A stretch of 64,000 nucleotides of DNA from Ornithinimicrobium laminariae (GCF_019457945.1 NZ_JAHZSU010000002.1:744001-808000); one strand, 5' to 3'; shown: positions 17,707 through 27,358, counted from the first letter of the stretch. Program-made: numbers and translations. The notes: generated from the letters alone by a model not told the origin.

Positions 17707-19692
17707 TCAGGACTGGTCGTCGGCCACCGTCAGAGAGCCCAGCGCCTTGCGGATAGCCATCCGCTGTTGGGTGGTGAGGCCCGGAGCGAACGTCCAGGTG
17801 GGCCGCACACCAAACCAGCGGTGGCATACATCAGAGGTCTCGAGGAGATCGACAGGTGTGGCATCGGCCGACGGCACGGCTACCTCAGGGTTCAACCACA
17901 CCTCAACCTCAGTCGCGCTGACGTGGCACGGCAAGCCTTGGGCGAGCAACACAGCCCTGGGGTCAGTGATCACCACGCGAGTGACGTGCGCTTGAGTCAG
18001 GCGAGTGAGGGTTTCAACATGCGCGTGGCGCTGCACCAGGTCGGCCCAGGAGGCATGCACATCGACCCGCTTGGCTTGGGCTAGGCCGACCTGTTCCTGA
18101 TGCCACAGTGCGGTGCGCTCGGTGGTTTGGCTGCTCAGCATCTCTGGCACGGAGGCGACAGCCGTCAGGGTGGGCGCGGTTTCGCCTTCAGGAAAAGGAG
18201 CCAGATCGTTGCGAAAGTCTCCCACATAGGCGAGATCAAACTGGCGTGGAACCGGATGCTCGGGCAGGTTGCGAACGAACGAACTTGGCACTGTGAAATC
18301 AAGAGTCAGGCCCAGGTCGGTGCGGTTCCCAGACTCCAGCAAGTCGCGATGCCACGCCCGATAGGCGCTCCGGAAGGCATTGCGGTCGGGGTTGCTCCAG
18401 CCAAAGGTGAAGTCGCCGCGCGACAGGCTGCCCATCCGCAGTCGGGTGATAGCCAACGGGCTGTTGGTGTCGACGATGGGGCCGCTCAAGGCTTCGAGTC
18501 GCTCTGCATACTCGGAGTCGGCGCCCTTGCGAATGGGCAAGAACGTCCCGGTAGTCGCTAGCTCAGAGCGCCGGAACATCAGCGACGAGGCGTTCTTGCG
18601 GATCGGGGGATAGCCCAACCACTGATGGGTGAGGTCGTCCTTGGCGCGGACCGCATTGCTGCGGCTTGCCGAGGCTTCTGGGTTGTCGAGGAGAGCTTGC
18701 ACCTGCAACTCAATCCGCTGCGGGTGCGACCAGTCGTCTGCGTCTTGGGTGGTGATCATCTCACCGGAAGTCAGACCCAGAGCCGCCCGGCGGGCTAGAT
18801 AACTTCCACTATTGACGGGCATGTCAAAGCTGGTCACCCGATCATCGAGCGCCACGGCTTGGGCGATGACGTCGGCAAACTCCGGGCCGGAGGCGTCATT
18901 GGCGATGATGATCTCCATGTCCGCATAGGTCTGCGCCAGCATGGAGTTGATGGAGGTCAGCAGCCCCTCATCGGGGCGGAAGCAGGGCACCACGACGGTG
19001 ACGAGCGGGCCGTGCGCGGTCCCAGCCTTGATGCTTGGTGCTTCAAGACGATCGAAGAAGTGGGTGACCGATGACTCGGTGGCCAAGGCGATGGGGGCCA
19101 GGCCAGCGTTGGTGAATCGGCCGTTCATCTGGTCCAACCACGCTGAGTGCGAGGTTGAGTCACCGGTGACGGGGTTGGCCAGATCGATCTCAAGGTATTC
19201 GCGATTGATCGGCGGCACGCGGTGCAGCACTGCGAGGGAGTTGCGCAGGTCCTCATGCCGCTGGGTGAGGAACAGGGCTTGAGCGGCAAGCAAGTGGTGG
19301 GCTGCTGGCAGCTGCTTAATCACTTCAGGCACTTGGGTGAGCCAGTGGTAGATCTCAGCGCCAGCGGCCAACTCGCGCTCATTGCGACTGCGGCCGGTCC
19401 ACAACATCGCTAGGGCGGCCAGACCGCGAAGGTCCCAGCCAGACGTCTGCGCCGGGCGACCCTGACCCGGCTCAACGTGAGCGAGCAAAGATGCCGCATC
19501 CAAACGTCCGCGCGTGGCCTGCAGAGCGAGCGCGTCAGCGCCCTGCTCAGAGGAAAACCGCAAACCCACCTTGGCGACGACATCTCGCAAAGTGACGGCT
19601 TGATCGCGCAAGGTAGAAGTCGTCCAGCCCCCAGCCCCGCCCAGACCCGTGTTGATGTCCCACCACTGAGTCGTACTGATCTTTCTCACCCT
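17707..19692 (-). CDS. Family 2 glycosyltransferase, multidomain
   Basis: About 661 residues. A GT-A family 2 domain occupies roughly 240-400: VTVVVPCFRPDEGLLTSIN, IIIANDASGPEFADV, then the DxD region TTQDADDWSHPQRIE. The N-terminal 240 residues are helical and similar in plan to those of the rightward GT2 gene at 20255; the two share GPxxADV and DxDD motifs and the KGADSEYAERL/KGADTEYALRI segment, so they are paralogues. The start is uncertain. GGAGG lies directly before this GTG and nine bases before an in-frame ATC at 19680; an upstream TTG at 19773 also keeps the frame open. Confidence 0.75.
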   Translation of the reverse strand, partial: RVRKISTTQWWDINTGLGGAGGWTTSTLRDQAVTLRDVVAKVGLRFSSEQGADALALQATRGRLDAASLLAHVEPGQGRPAQTSGWDLRGLAALAMLWTGRSRNERELAAGAEIYHWLTQVPEVIKQLPAAHHLLAAQALFLTQRHEDLRNSLAVLHRVPPINREYLEIDLANPVTGDSTSHSAWLDQMNGRFTNAGLAPIALATESSVTHFFDRLEAPSIKAGTAHGPLVTVVVPCFRPDEGLLTSINSMLAQTYADMEIIIANDASGPEFADVIAQAVALDDRVTSFDMPVNSGSYLARRAALGLTSGEMITTQDADDWSHPQRIELQVQALLDNPEASASRSNAVRAKDDLTHQWLGYPPIRKNASSLMFRRSELATTGTFLPIRKGADSEYAERLEALSGPIVDTNSPLAITRLRMGSLSRGDFTFGWSNPDRNAFRSAYRAWHRDLLESGNRTDLGLTLDFTVPSSFVRNLPEHPVPRQFDLAYVGDFRNDLAPFPEGETAPTLTAVASVPEMLSSQTTERTALWHQEQVGLAQAKRVDVHASWADLVQRHAHVETLTRLTQAHVTRVVITDPRAVLLAQGLPCHVSATEVEVWLNPEVAVPSADATPVDLLETSDVCHRWFGVRPTWTFAPGLTTQQRMAIRKALGSLTVADDQS

Positions 19693-19823
19693 CCAGCTTT
19701 CGGCACGCCGATCTCGCAAGATCCCTTGTGGAAGAGGGTACGCGGTAGTGTGGATATTTAAGGCAGCCCGCAAGATGTTTTGCTTTCCATCGGGCTTTCA
19801 GCAAAGACGAAGTGGAGTTTTTT

Positions 19824-20258
19824 GTGCAGTCCAAGTTGCTGGTCGCTGCAATTGGCGCAGTCTCGCTAGTGCTTTCGGTTCTTGTTGTTGTCGGGGTTTC
19901 GTCGCAGCAATGGGTCCTCGTGGCGGTAGCCGCAGTCCTGCTCGTCAACGGCACACTCCTTGTAGCACTAGACGCTTGGCGTCGGGTGCGGATGACGCGC
20001 CGTATTGTGCGCAAGGAGCTAGCCAAGGAGCTCGCTCGCCAGTTGTCGGAGTCTGCGCCCGGCATGGATGACGAGGGGCTGGCGCGAGCAAACACGCCAC
20101 ACTTGATCGAACAGGCTGACCTGATCGGGTCGATGCGGGTGTTGCAGGCTCAGTACGTCGGCCGGATGGACCGCATGCAGGCCAGCATCGACGACGCTGT
20201 TCGTCGGCTTGAAGCGACTGGGGACGCCTCAACTTCCTCCGACCAACAGGCTCGATGA
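19824..20258 (+). CDS. Small two-helix membrane protein with coiled coil
   Basis: A 144-residue protein I do not recognise. Two closely spaced hydrophobic helices (about 4-24 and 30-50) are followed by a basic, heptad-like segment (RRVRMTRRIVRKELAKELARQL) and a second helix (LIGSMRVLQAQYVGRMDRMQ). It could be a membrane tether or scaffold for the neighbouring glycosyltransferase: its stop overlaps the next start as ATGA. GTG 19824 is preferred over GTG 19812 because GGAG at 19814 is six bases ahead of it. Confidence 0.65.
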   Translation: MQSKLLVAAIGAVSLVLSVLVVVGVSSQQWVLVAVAAVLLVNGTLLVALDAWRRVRMTRRIVRKELAKELARQLSESAPGMDDEGLARANTPHLIEQADLIGSMRVLQAQYVGRMDRMQASIDDAVRRLEATGDASTSSDQQAR

Positions 20259-23230
20259 ACTCCCCGATCACCTCAACGACTCAGCAGGTCGCGGCCGACC
20301 ACGTCGCCGTCTCACGCAGGCGCCCCAGCAACGTCCTGGCTGTCACCGCACTACGGACCAAGTCGGTCTATGGCCGTGAGATTCTTGCCGAGTCCGCCTG
20401 GGCTGGCCATACCCCTGCAGAGCTTGAAGAGTGGGCGGCCGCAAACCCCACCGAGTTGCCCGAGGGGATGAATCCGCTCGGGCTGATGTCTTATGCCCGA
20501 GTGCAGGCCGTGCAGCTGGGCACGCCCGAGGATTATGCGCTGGCACGGACCATGTTGGAAGTGGCTATCCCGCAGGTTGAGCCGACAAAGGTTCCCTCGC
20601 TAGCGATCGAGATGCTGCTCAACCTGCGCATCCTCGATGGCGACGAGGCTGGAGGGTGGGAGCTGGTTGAGCACCCCAAAATGCGCTCTGGTGTGAAACT
20701 CAGCTCGCGTGCCGACCTGCTCAATCCCAACATGTTCGACGTTGATGATGACGCGGCCTGGATGGAGGCCTTCAGCGCCACCATCAACTCGCTGCCGATA
20801 AAGCCGTACTCTCTGCTGCCCAAGGGCGACCCCAAAGCCGTTGGCGGCGACCTGGCGATGGACCTACTGACCGTCCCGGACCTGGAGTATGTCGACCACC
20901 CAGCCCGCGTCACGATCTTAATGAGCGCATACCAACCTGGTCCGCCGCTGCTGACCGCAGTCCGCTCCGCGATCGAGCAGACCTGGCGCAATGTCGAATT
21001 GTTTGTCGTTGACGATGCCTCTGGCCCGGACTATGCGGACATCCTGGACCAGGTCGAAGCGATGGATCCGCGAGTCCACGTGATCCGCAAGGCGGTTAAT
21101 GGCGGCACCTACCGGGCCCGCAACGCTGCGCTGCGCCGGTCCACGGGTGACTTCGTCATGACGCTGGATTCCGATGACTATTTGCACCCGCAAGGGGTGG
21201 AGTCGCTGGTCACGCCCCTGCTGAAGTGGCCTGGCCTAATGGCCACCCGCTCGCAAGGCATCCGGGTGACGGAGGAGCTGCAGTTCACTCGGCCCGGCTA
21301 TCGCCCACGCTTCACTGCCGCGGCGTCGTTGATGTTCCGGCTGCCCTCGGTTGTTAGCCGCATCGGCTACTTCGACACCGCACGCAAGGGCGCCGACACT
21401 GAATATGCGCTGCGAATTTTGGCGGCTTTTGGCCCCAAGACGCTCTACGACATCAAAGAGGTCTTCACCGTTTTGCGGTCGGGAGAAACTCTTTCTTCTG
21501 CGGAGTTTTCGCAAGGCTGGCGGCACGGAGCCAGGCACGAATACAAGTCCAACTACGGGCTGTGGCACGCCGCCATTAGCGCCGGCGAGGCTGACCCGTT
21601 CCTCGACCCCTTGGGCGAGCGCAAGTTCAACTTGCCGCGCCGGTGGGAAAAGCCAGCCGCGCCCATTCTCAAGCAGCCGGTTAAATACGACATTTGCTTT
21701 GCTGGCGATTGGCGCCGCTTCGGCGGGCCTCAGCGCTCCATGCTTGAGGAGATCGCGGCAGCCCATCAGGCCGGGCTCAAGGTCGCGGTGATGCACCTTG
21801 AAGCGTTCCGGTTTATGACGCTCAAGGACGATCTGGCCTGTGACCCGGTCGTTGAGTTGGTCCGCGACGGCGTTGTTGAGTGGTTGCAGGTTGATGATGA
21901 CGCTGACGTTGACGTGCTGATGGTGCGTTATCCGTCGCTTCTGCAATACCCGCCGCACGTTAAGCGTGCTGTGCGAGCCACGCAGGTGCTGATTATGGCT
22001 AACCAGGCTCCCTTGGAGCCAGACGGCAGTGACCAGCGCTATTCGGTGGTTGATGTCACTGAGCGCACGAAGGAACTTTTCGGTGTGGAGCCGACTTGGG
22101 TGCCACAGAGTCCACACATTCGCGCCGTGCTGCAAGGCCAAGACGAGCATGTCCGCCAGACCCCTTGGGACAACCCCGGCTTGATCGACGCCCACGCCTG
22201 GCACGCGCGCCCGCCGCGGCCATTGGGTGAACCGGTCGTGATCGGTCGCTATTCGCGAGATGACAAGATCAAATTCGCGAGTAACTACGAAGACTTTGTC
22301 GCCGGATATACCTTCGATTCGGGTTATCAGGTCAACGTCATGGGTGGCTTTATCACCCTGCGCCGTTTGGCTCGCCAATCGGAACAATCCCTTGATTCCT
22401 TGCCTGAGAACATCTCGATTTTGGACCACGGCTCTATTGACGTCTCCGAGTTTTTGGCTGGCCTCGACTTCTTCTTGTATCTCGACAACGCCGATGCCAA
22501 TGAGGCTTTTGGCCGGGTCATTTTGGAGGCGGCTGCGAGCGGCGCACTGACGGTGGTGCACCCCAAGCACCGCTCCACCTTTGGCGACGCTGTCGACTAC
22601 GCCTATCCCGGCGAGGCACAAGAGCTCATCGCTGGTTATGCCGCAGACCCGCAGGCGTATGCGGATCGAGTGGCCCGCACCCGCGAAGCAGTCCAGGAGC
22701 GCTATGGGCATGCAGGGTTCGTGGCCAAGTTGCGCGAGTTGGTGCCAGCGGCCGAACCCGCCCCGGTGGTGACATCCATCGAGTCGTTGGGCCAGGTCTT
22801 GCCGGTCACGCTCGCCCTGCCGCGTTCTCCTGCTCGGCCCCGGACGCTGGAGCCATCGCTGAGCAGCAACACCGATCAGTTGAGCGTTACCGCAATGCCG
22901 GTGCGCGCCCTCGCTGATGGCGAAGAGGCGGACTCATTTGCGGTGGTGCACGCAGGCGAATTTGCCGCCATCCTCGACTGGGCGGCCGATGCGGTCAGCA
23001 AGTTTGGCCGGGAAGACCTGCACGCCTCGATGGTCGCTAGTGCCCCTGCCTCAGTCTTGGCGATCGTGACGGTTCGCGATGGACTGGCCTATCTCACCGC
23101 AGCAGCGCAGATCCATGGCGTTGAACGAGACGAGGGTCGGCTAGCCCTTGCAGGCCCGCATGGGCAGTTCGGTTGGGATGAGCGAGCCTGGTGGGCACGT
23201 GGTGGTCAGGCAACAATCACCCTGACCTGA
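20255..23230 (+). CDS. Bifunctional GT2-GT4 glycosyltransferase
   Basis: A 991-residue enzyme with two glycosyltransferase modules. After a helical N-terminal region (about 1-210) comes a GT2 domain with VTILMSAYQPGPPLLTAVR, FVVDDASGPDYADI and the DxD loop TLDSDDYLHPQG. The second half is GT-B/GT4-like: ICFAGDWRRFGGPQRSMLEE near 480, and EAFGRVILEAAASGALTVVH as the acidic signature near 750. A C-terminal extension of about 130 residues has no recognised domain. Two active sites suggest it adds alternating sugars of a repeating unit. It is coupled (ATGA) to the small membrane protein upstream. Confidence 0.8.
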   Translation: MNSPITSTTQQVAADHVAVSRRRPSNVLAVTALRTKSVYGREILAESAWAGHTPAELEEWAAANPTELPEGMNPLGLMSYARVQAVQLGTPEDYALARTMLEVAIPQVEPTKVPSLAIEMLLNLRILDGDEAGGWELVEHPKMRSGVKLSSRADLLNPNMFDVDDDAAWMEAFSATINSLPIKPYSLLPKGDPKAVGGDLAMDLLTVPDLEYVDHPARVTILMSAYQPGPPLLTAVRSAIEQTWRNVELFVVDDASGPDYADILDQVEAMDPRVHVIRKAVNGGTYRARNAALRRSTGDFVMTLDSDDYLHPQGVESLVTPLLKWPGLMATRSQGIRVTEELQFTRPGYRPRFTAAASLMFRLPSVVSRIGYFDTARKGADTEYALRILAAFGPKTLYDIKEVFTVLRSGETLSSAEFSQGWRHGARHEYKSNYGLWHAAISAGEADPFLDPLGERKFNLPRRWEKPAAPILKQPVKYDICFAGDWRRFGGPQRSMLEEIAAAHQAGLKVAVMHLEAFRFMTLKDDLACDPVVELVRDGVVEWLQVDDDADVDVLMVRYPSLLQYPPHVKRAVRATQVLIMANQAPLEPDGSDQRYSVVDVTERTKELFGVEPTWVPQSPHIRAVLQGQDEHVRQTPWDNPGLIDAHAWHARPPRPLGEPVVIGRYSRDDKIKFASNYEDFVAGYTFDSGYQVNVMGGFITLRRLARQSEQSLDSLPENISILDHGSIDVSEFLAGLDFFLYLDNADANEAFGRVILEAAASGALTVVHPKHRSTFGDAVDYAYPGEAQELIAGYAADPQAYADRVARTREAVQERYGHAGFVAKLRELVPAAEPAPVVTSIESLGQVLPVTLALPRSPARPRTLEPSLSSNTDQLSVTAMPVRALADGEEADSFAVVHAGEFAAILDWAADAVSKFGREDLHASMVASAPASVLAIVTVRDGLAYLTAAAQIHGVERDEGRLALAGPHGQFGWDERAWWARGGQATITLT

Positions 23231-23233
23231 GCG

Positions 23234-24787
23234 TTATAGGCTGGTGGGTCCGGTGACCCAGGTCTTGCGGCCATCTGTCGGCGCGAACATCGGCCGGAAC
23301 TGAGGTTGGTCGGCAAAGGTTGCGTGATAGAGGGCCTTGCCAACCAGGTGCTCCTGGGGCAAACGAAGCATGATCTCGAGGAGCCGGCGGTCGTTGAAGG
23401 CTGGAATGCACCGGTGGCTCTGATCGGCGTCGACGAACTTGCCGTAGCCCCATTTGCCGATGCGTAACTCCCAGTAGGCAACGTTGTGCTGGTCGTAACC
23501 AGCCAGGCTGGCGTGCGAGAAGTCCGTGTAGTCCAAGTAGCGGTCAAAGGAGTCGAGGTAACGCTTCACGGTAGTGAAGTTGTCGCCCAACCAGAACCGG
23601 GCGTACCAAGCAGGGTCGGGCTCTCGATAGTCCCTGACTCGAGTCATCGTGGTGCCGATCTCACCGGCGAGGGAGTTCACATGGGTGAAGTCGCGCGGCA
23701 GATCGGCCCACATGGCGTGCGCTGCGCCGTGCGAGGCGTAAAGGTGAGGATGCACCCGACGGTGGATCTCGGCATACGGCGAATCAGCGCTGGGATTGCG
23801 CCACTGCAGCACGCGGTGCTGGATGCCAAGTCGCGAGGCCAGCTCGTTGGCTTCAAAGACGTCGGCTGCGGCACTTGGCGCGGAGTCTTTGGGGTTGTAA
23901 TAGGTGAAGGTGAAGTCGCTGGAGCGCAGGTGGGGGTAGAGGTGAGCCAACATCGTGGTGCTGTCGAGGCCGCCGGTGAGGCTGACCCCGACCTTGGGGC
24001 GTTGGGCAATCAGGCCAAGGTAGGCGCTGAAGCGCTCGCGGAAGTCTCGATAGACAGTCGCGACATCGTCGGTGCGTTGGTTCTCCTCCCAAGGCCAGAA
24101 CCTACGGTGTGTGGCGGCACCGGGATTGCGACGATCGACTTCGAGCAGGCAGTTGGGCATGACCGGTCGCACCCCAGCGAAGGGAGTCATCATCCCAGGC
24201 AGATAGGTGACGCCTCGGGGCCGCAGTTGCTTGATTTCCTTGGTGACGGCACTCAGGTCTTTGCGGCGTGACAGGTTGGCTGCCGCAGCCACCAGCGTGG
24301 GGGACGAGCCATAGACAAAACCCTTGATGGTGGTCGCATAGAAGGAGCCTTGACTGCCCATCGTGTCCGGGACGATCCAGCACAGCGGGGATTGAGCGAA
24401 CGTGGAGTAGGACGGTTGCCGTTGACCGTGCAACAGGAGCATGGTCCACCGACCAGCGAGGTATGCGGCCTGCCGGACGGCTTCTTCGGGGCCTAGGCGG
24501 TCTAGCGTCTGACTAATCTGCTCGGCGATCTCAGTGACTCTGGATTCGGCGTGATCCACGTCAATGGGGTCACCGAGGAAAAGGACCCGTCCGCTTGCTT
24601 TAGCAGCGGACAGCGTCACCTTGGTGCGCGGGTTTGTCCACAGCGAAAAGCCATCTACCTGCAGGGTCTTCCACCCATGCACAAGGTCTGGCGGGCTCTG
24701 GCGACCAGAGAGGAGCAAATAACCGTGGCCAAAGGCGCCATCGACGACGGCTTGCCGCCAAGCAGAATCGGCTGTTGCGGTTTCGAT
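23234..24787 (-). CDS. Asparagine synthase-like amidotransferase
   Basis: A 517-residue AsnB-family protein. The ATP-pyrophosphatase motif SLTGGLDST (about 269-277) is intact, followed by the synthetase helices. The N-terminal domain retains the Ntn-hydrolase-like layout but has no N-terminal Cys2, so it should not hydrolyse glutamine itself. Relatives in surface-polysaccharide loci amidate uronic acids, which fits the two UDP-sugar dehydrogenases here. The start is unusual: AAAGGAG sits six bases before an ATC codon, while the in-frame upstream TTGs (24901, 24922, 24943) have no ribosome binding site. It converges on the GT2-GT4 gene with a 3-base gap. Confidence 0.78.
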   Translation of the reverse strand: METATADSAWRQAVVDGAFGHGYLLLSGRQSPPDLVHGWKTLQVDGFSLWTNPRTKVTLSAAKASGRVLFLGDPIDVDHAESRVTEIAEQISQTLDRLGPEEAVRQAAYLAGRWTMLLLHGQRQPSYSTFAQSPLCWIVPDTMGSQGSFYATTIKGFVYGSSPTLVAAAANLSRRKDLSAVTKEIKQLRPRGVTYLPGMMTPFAGVRPVMPNCLLEVDRRNPGAATHRRFWPWEENQRTDDVATVYRDFRERFSAYLGLIAQRPKVGVSLTGGLDSTTMLAHLYPHLRSSDFTFTYYNPKDSAPSAAADVFEANELASRLGIQHRVLQWRNPSADSPYAEIHRRVHPHLYASHGAAHAMWADLPRDFTHVNSLAGEIGTTMTRVRDYREPDPAWYARFWLGDNFTTVKRYLDSFDRYLDYTDFSHASLAGYDQHNVAYWELRIGKWGYGKFVDADQSHRCIPAFNDRRLLEIMLRLPQEHLVGKALYHATFADQPQFRPMFAPTDGRKTWVTGPTSL

Positions 24788-24965
24788 GGTCGGCTCCTTT
24801 GTGCGGCAAGCATGCTCTGTGGGCCAGAGTAATGCCCCACGAGAGTGCCGGTGTGTGAGAGTGATAACTCTGCAGGCCGTGGGATAACCTCGCGTCAAGA
24901 CTGGACGATTGCCGACTCGCAAAACTGACGAGCCACGAGGCAATCAGGCTGAGCGCTAGAGGAGC

Positions 24966-26156
24966 ATGGTGGCCAAAATCTCTCCCAACCTGGTGCGCCG
25001 ACTCCCTGGAATCGGGTGGCGCCAAGAGGAGTTGGACAAGCGCAAAGCCGAGATAGCTGACCTGCGTGCTCAGGTCCGTGCGGCGGACAAGGCCCGGGCA
25101 GAGCAATTGCGCAAGGCGCGGGCCAAGATAGCCAAGCAGGCAACCCAAATCGAACGGCTAAAGCTCAAAGCGACGCCGGCCAATGAGTTAAACCGAGTGC
25201 GCACCCGTAGTGAAAAGAATGCCTCGTTTGCCGTGTTGCTCAGCGAATTGCGCCGCCTGAGTGTGGCCGCTCGCTCGGTCGACCCAGACTTCACCTTGCC
25301 CATGAGGCACCTGACGCTGAAGTTGCACAACTATCGACTGGCCGCCAGCCACGGGGTCGCAGTGCCCGACATCTACAGGGTGTGGGCAACGCGTGAGCAG
25401 ATTGAGTTGAGCGATCTGCCAGAGAAGTTTGTTATCAAGTCCGATGGTGGTGCTAGCGGTAAAGGGGTTTTGCCGCTAATCCGGGTGGGGGCTGATGCGT
25501 TCGAGCTGGCAGACGGCACCAAGACCTTTAGCGCGGAGCAAGTGCGCTCACACCTCACACAGAAATCGCTCAAGGGTCCCTACTTCGCCGAGCAGTTCCT
25601 TGATCAACCCAGTGGTGGCGCCATCCCGGATGACATCAAGCTCTATGCCTTCTACGGCGACGTCCAGATGACCCTGCTGCGAGCGGTCCCCGAGCACGCC
25701 AAGCTGGCGACAATGCGACGCCGCTATCTGGCTGCGGACGGCACGGACTTAGGCGACGTGATGCCCGGGGCCACGGTGGATAGCAACATCGCGATCCCGC
25801 GTGACTATGCAGCGATGATCGAGCAAGCCGCCCACCTCAGCCGGGCAGCGGGCACGGCCTTCGTGCGCGTCGACTTCTACCAAACCGGGTCAGGGCCGGT
25901 GCTTGGCGAACTCACCCGTGCGCCCGGTGAACCACAACTTCACGCGCCGAGCCTGGACCGAGCGATGGGCCAGGCCTGGGATCGCGCCCGACTGCGTCTT
26001 GAGACTGACATCGCGCACGGACGGCCTTATGGTCGGTTGTACGGTGATCACCCTGCACCGAACCCCTACCCCAAGCAGCATTGGACCCATGATCCAGGTC
26101 ATCTGGCTTGGGCGCCCCGTGAACAGCCCTGCGGCCATTGGTGTCGCCCAGGCTGA
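24966..26156 (+). CDS. TupA-like ATP-grasp ligase, copy 1
   Basis: A 396-residue protein. A charged coiled-coil segment (about 20-70) precedes an ATP-grasp domain of the TupA-like type: LHNYRLAASHGVAVP, FVIKSDGGASGKGVLPL for nucleotide, IPDDIKLYAFYGD, then FVRVDFYQTGSGPVLGELTR carrying metal-binding acidic residues. ATP-grasp enzymes join a carboxylate to an amine; TupA is known from teichuronopeptide synthesis in alkaliphilic Bacillus. This is the first of three tandem paralogues, so each may attach a different residue. It begins after GAGGAG and is divergent from the AsnB-like gene. Confidence 0.78.
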   Translation: MVAKISPNLVRRLPGIGWRQEELDKRKAEIADLRAQVRAADKARAEQLRKARAKIAKQATQIERLKLKATPANELNRVRTRSEKNASFAVLLSELRRLSVAARSVDPDFTLPMRHLTLKLHNYRLAASHGVAVPDIYRVWATREQIELSDLPEKFVIKSDGGASGKGVLPLIRVGADAFELADGTKTFSAEQVRSHLTQKSLKGPYFAEQFLDQPSGGAIPDDIKLYAFYGDVQMTLLRAVPEHAKLATMRRRYLAADGTDLGDVMPGATVDSNIAIPRDYAAMIEQAAHLSRAAGTAFVRVDFYQTGSGPVLGELTRAPGEPQLHAPSLDRAMGQAWDRARLRLETDIAHGRPYGRLYGDHPAPNPYPKQHWTHDPGHLAWAPREQPCGHWCRPG

Positions 26157-26180
26157 GGGATCGTGAATCAAAGGAGATTC

Positions 26181-26240
26181 GTGAAGATTGTGCCCCCTGG
26201 CTTTAGTTGGTCGGTCCCGATGGGATTTGTGATGGCATGA
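26181..26240 (+). CDS. 19-codon leader ORF coupled to ATP-grasp copy 2
   Basis: GTG 26181 is preceded by AAAGGAG four bases away and reads MKIVPPGFSWSVPMGFVMA to a TGA that overlaps the ATG of the second ATP-grasp gene (ATGA, 26237-26240). The large gene has no good binding site of its own, so this peptide probably serves to deliver ribosomes to it. No function is evident for the peptide. Confidence 0.5.
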   Translation: MKIVPPGFSWSVPMGFVMA

Positions 26241-27358
26241 AGGGCTTGCCCAGCGTTCGCTCGCAGATAGCCAAACTCGTCCCGGGTCGCTCGGACCTGC
26301 GTGCCGACTTGAAAGCCGAAAGGCAACGGGTGTCCCAGCTCCGCAAGGAATTGCGGCAGGCCCAAGCCGAGGCTGAACGGGATGGCATCGTCGCGGCCTT
26401 GGAATCAGCGTCATTCACCCGCGACCTATTCGCTCTGCGCCGAGCCAATGCGAAACTGCGTGGGCTCGACCCCGAACATGTCCACCCTCAGCGGCAGTTG
26501 CCGGTCAAGCTGCACAACTACAGCCTTGCGGCTTCGCACGGAGTCCCCACCCCGCAGGTGTATGCCGTGTGGGGCTCGCCCAAAAAGATTGACCTGCGGG
26601 AGTTGCCAGACAGGTTCGTAGTCAAAGGCGACCGCGGCTCCAACGGTCGAGGTGTGCTGCCGCTGACGCGAGTCGAGGACGACCTCTATGAGTTGGCCGG
26701 CGGCAAAAAGCGATTCACCGGAGCCGAGGTTGCCAAGACGCTTGCCGCCCAAAAGTCAGTCTCTGGCCCGTACTTTGCTGAGGAGTTCTTGGAGCAGCCC
26801 CAGGCAAGCACCATTCCGGACGACATCAAGGTCTACGCCTTTTATGGCGAGATCGGACAAACCCTGGTCAAGCGGGTGCGAGCGCACGGAGATAGCTCCA
26901 CCACGACGCGGCAGTACTTCGATGACCAGGGGCGAGTGCTGGGGCAGGTGTTGAAGACCGCCCGGATGGAGGCGACGTTGGAGCCACCCGTCGACTATGC
27001 CGAGATGATGCGGATCGCCAGGCACCTAAGCCGTGCGGTTGGCACCAGTTTTATTCGAGTGGACCTCTATCAGACTGACCGTGGCCCGGTGCTGGGCGAG
27101 CTCACGCGCACGCCTGGAGGGACCGTGCCCTATGAGGCCGAGCACGATCGGCTTCTGGGCGAGATGTGGGAGGAAGCCCGATACCGCCTGGAGTTGGATC
27201 TCATCCGAGGACGCCCAGTTGGGCGGCTCACGGGCGGAATTGATGCGCCTAACTACTATCCTTCGACCCACTTCTCGCACCAGAATGAGTCACGTCCTTG
27301 GGCCAAGGAGCCATCGACCTGTGACCGATGGTGCGGAATAGACGAAGAGGTTCCATGA
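26237..27358 (+). CDS. TupA-like ATP-grasp ligase, copy 2
   Basis: A 373-residue paralogue of the preceding gene with a shorter N-terminal coiled coil (DLKAERQRVSQLRKELRQA). The ATP-grasp core is intact: LHNYSLAASHGVPTP, FVVKGDRGSNGRGVLPL, IPDDIKVYAFYGE and FIRVDLYQTDRGPVLGELTR. Copy 1 reads KSDGGASGKG where this has KGDRGSNGRG in the glycine-rich loop. The ATG at 26237 is supported by alignment with the other two N-termini (KLP...PG) and by coupling to the 19-codon ORF. It ends in an ATGA overlap with copy 3. Confidence 0.78.
   Translation: MKGLPSVRSQIAKLVPGRSDLRADLKAERQRVSQLRKELRQAQAEAERDGIVAALESASFTRDLFALRRANAKLRGLDPEHVHPQRQLPVKLHNYSLAASHGVPTPQVYAVWGSPKKIDLRELPDRFVVKGDRGSNGRGVLPLTRVEDDLYELAGGKKRFTGAEVAKTLAAQKSVSGPYFAEEFLEQPQASTIPDDIKVYAFYGEIGQTLVKRVRAHGDSSTTTRQYFDDQGRVLGQVLKTARMEATLEPPVDYAEMMRIARHLSRAVGTSFIRVDLYQTDRGPVLGELTRTPGGTVPYEAEHDRLLGEMWEEARYRLELDLIRGRPVGRLTGGIDAPNYYPSTHFSHQNESRPWAKEPSTCDRWCGIDEEVP

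Noticed and set aside
21236..22711. 491-codon leftward frame inside the GT2-GT4 gene
   Set aside because: Antisense shadow; the rightward protein has clear glycosyltransferase motifs throughout this range.
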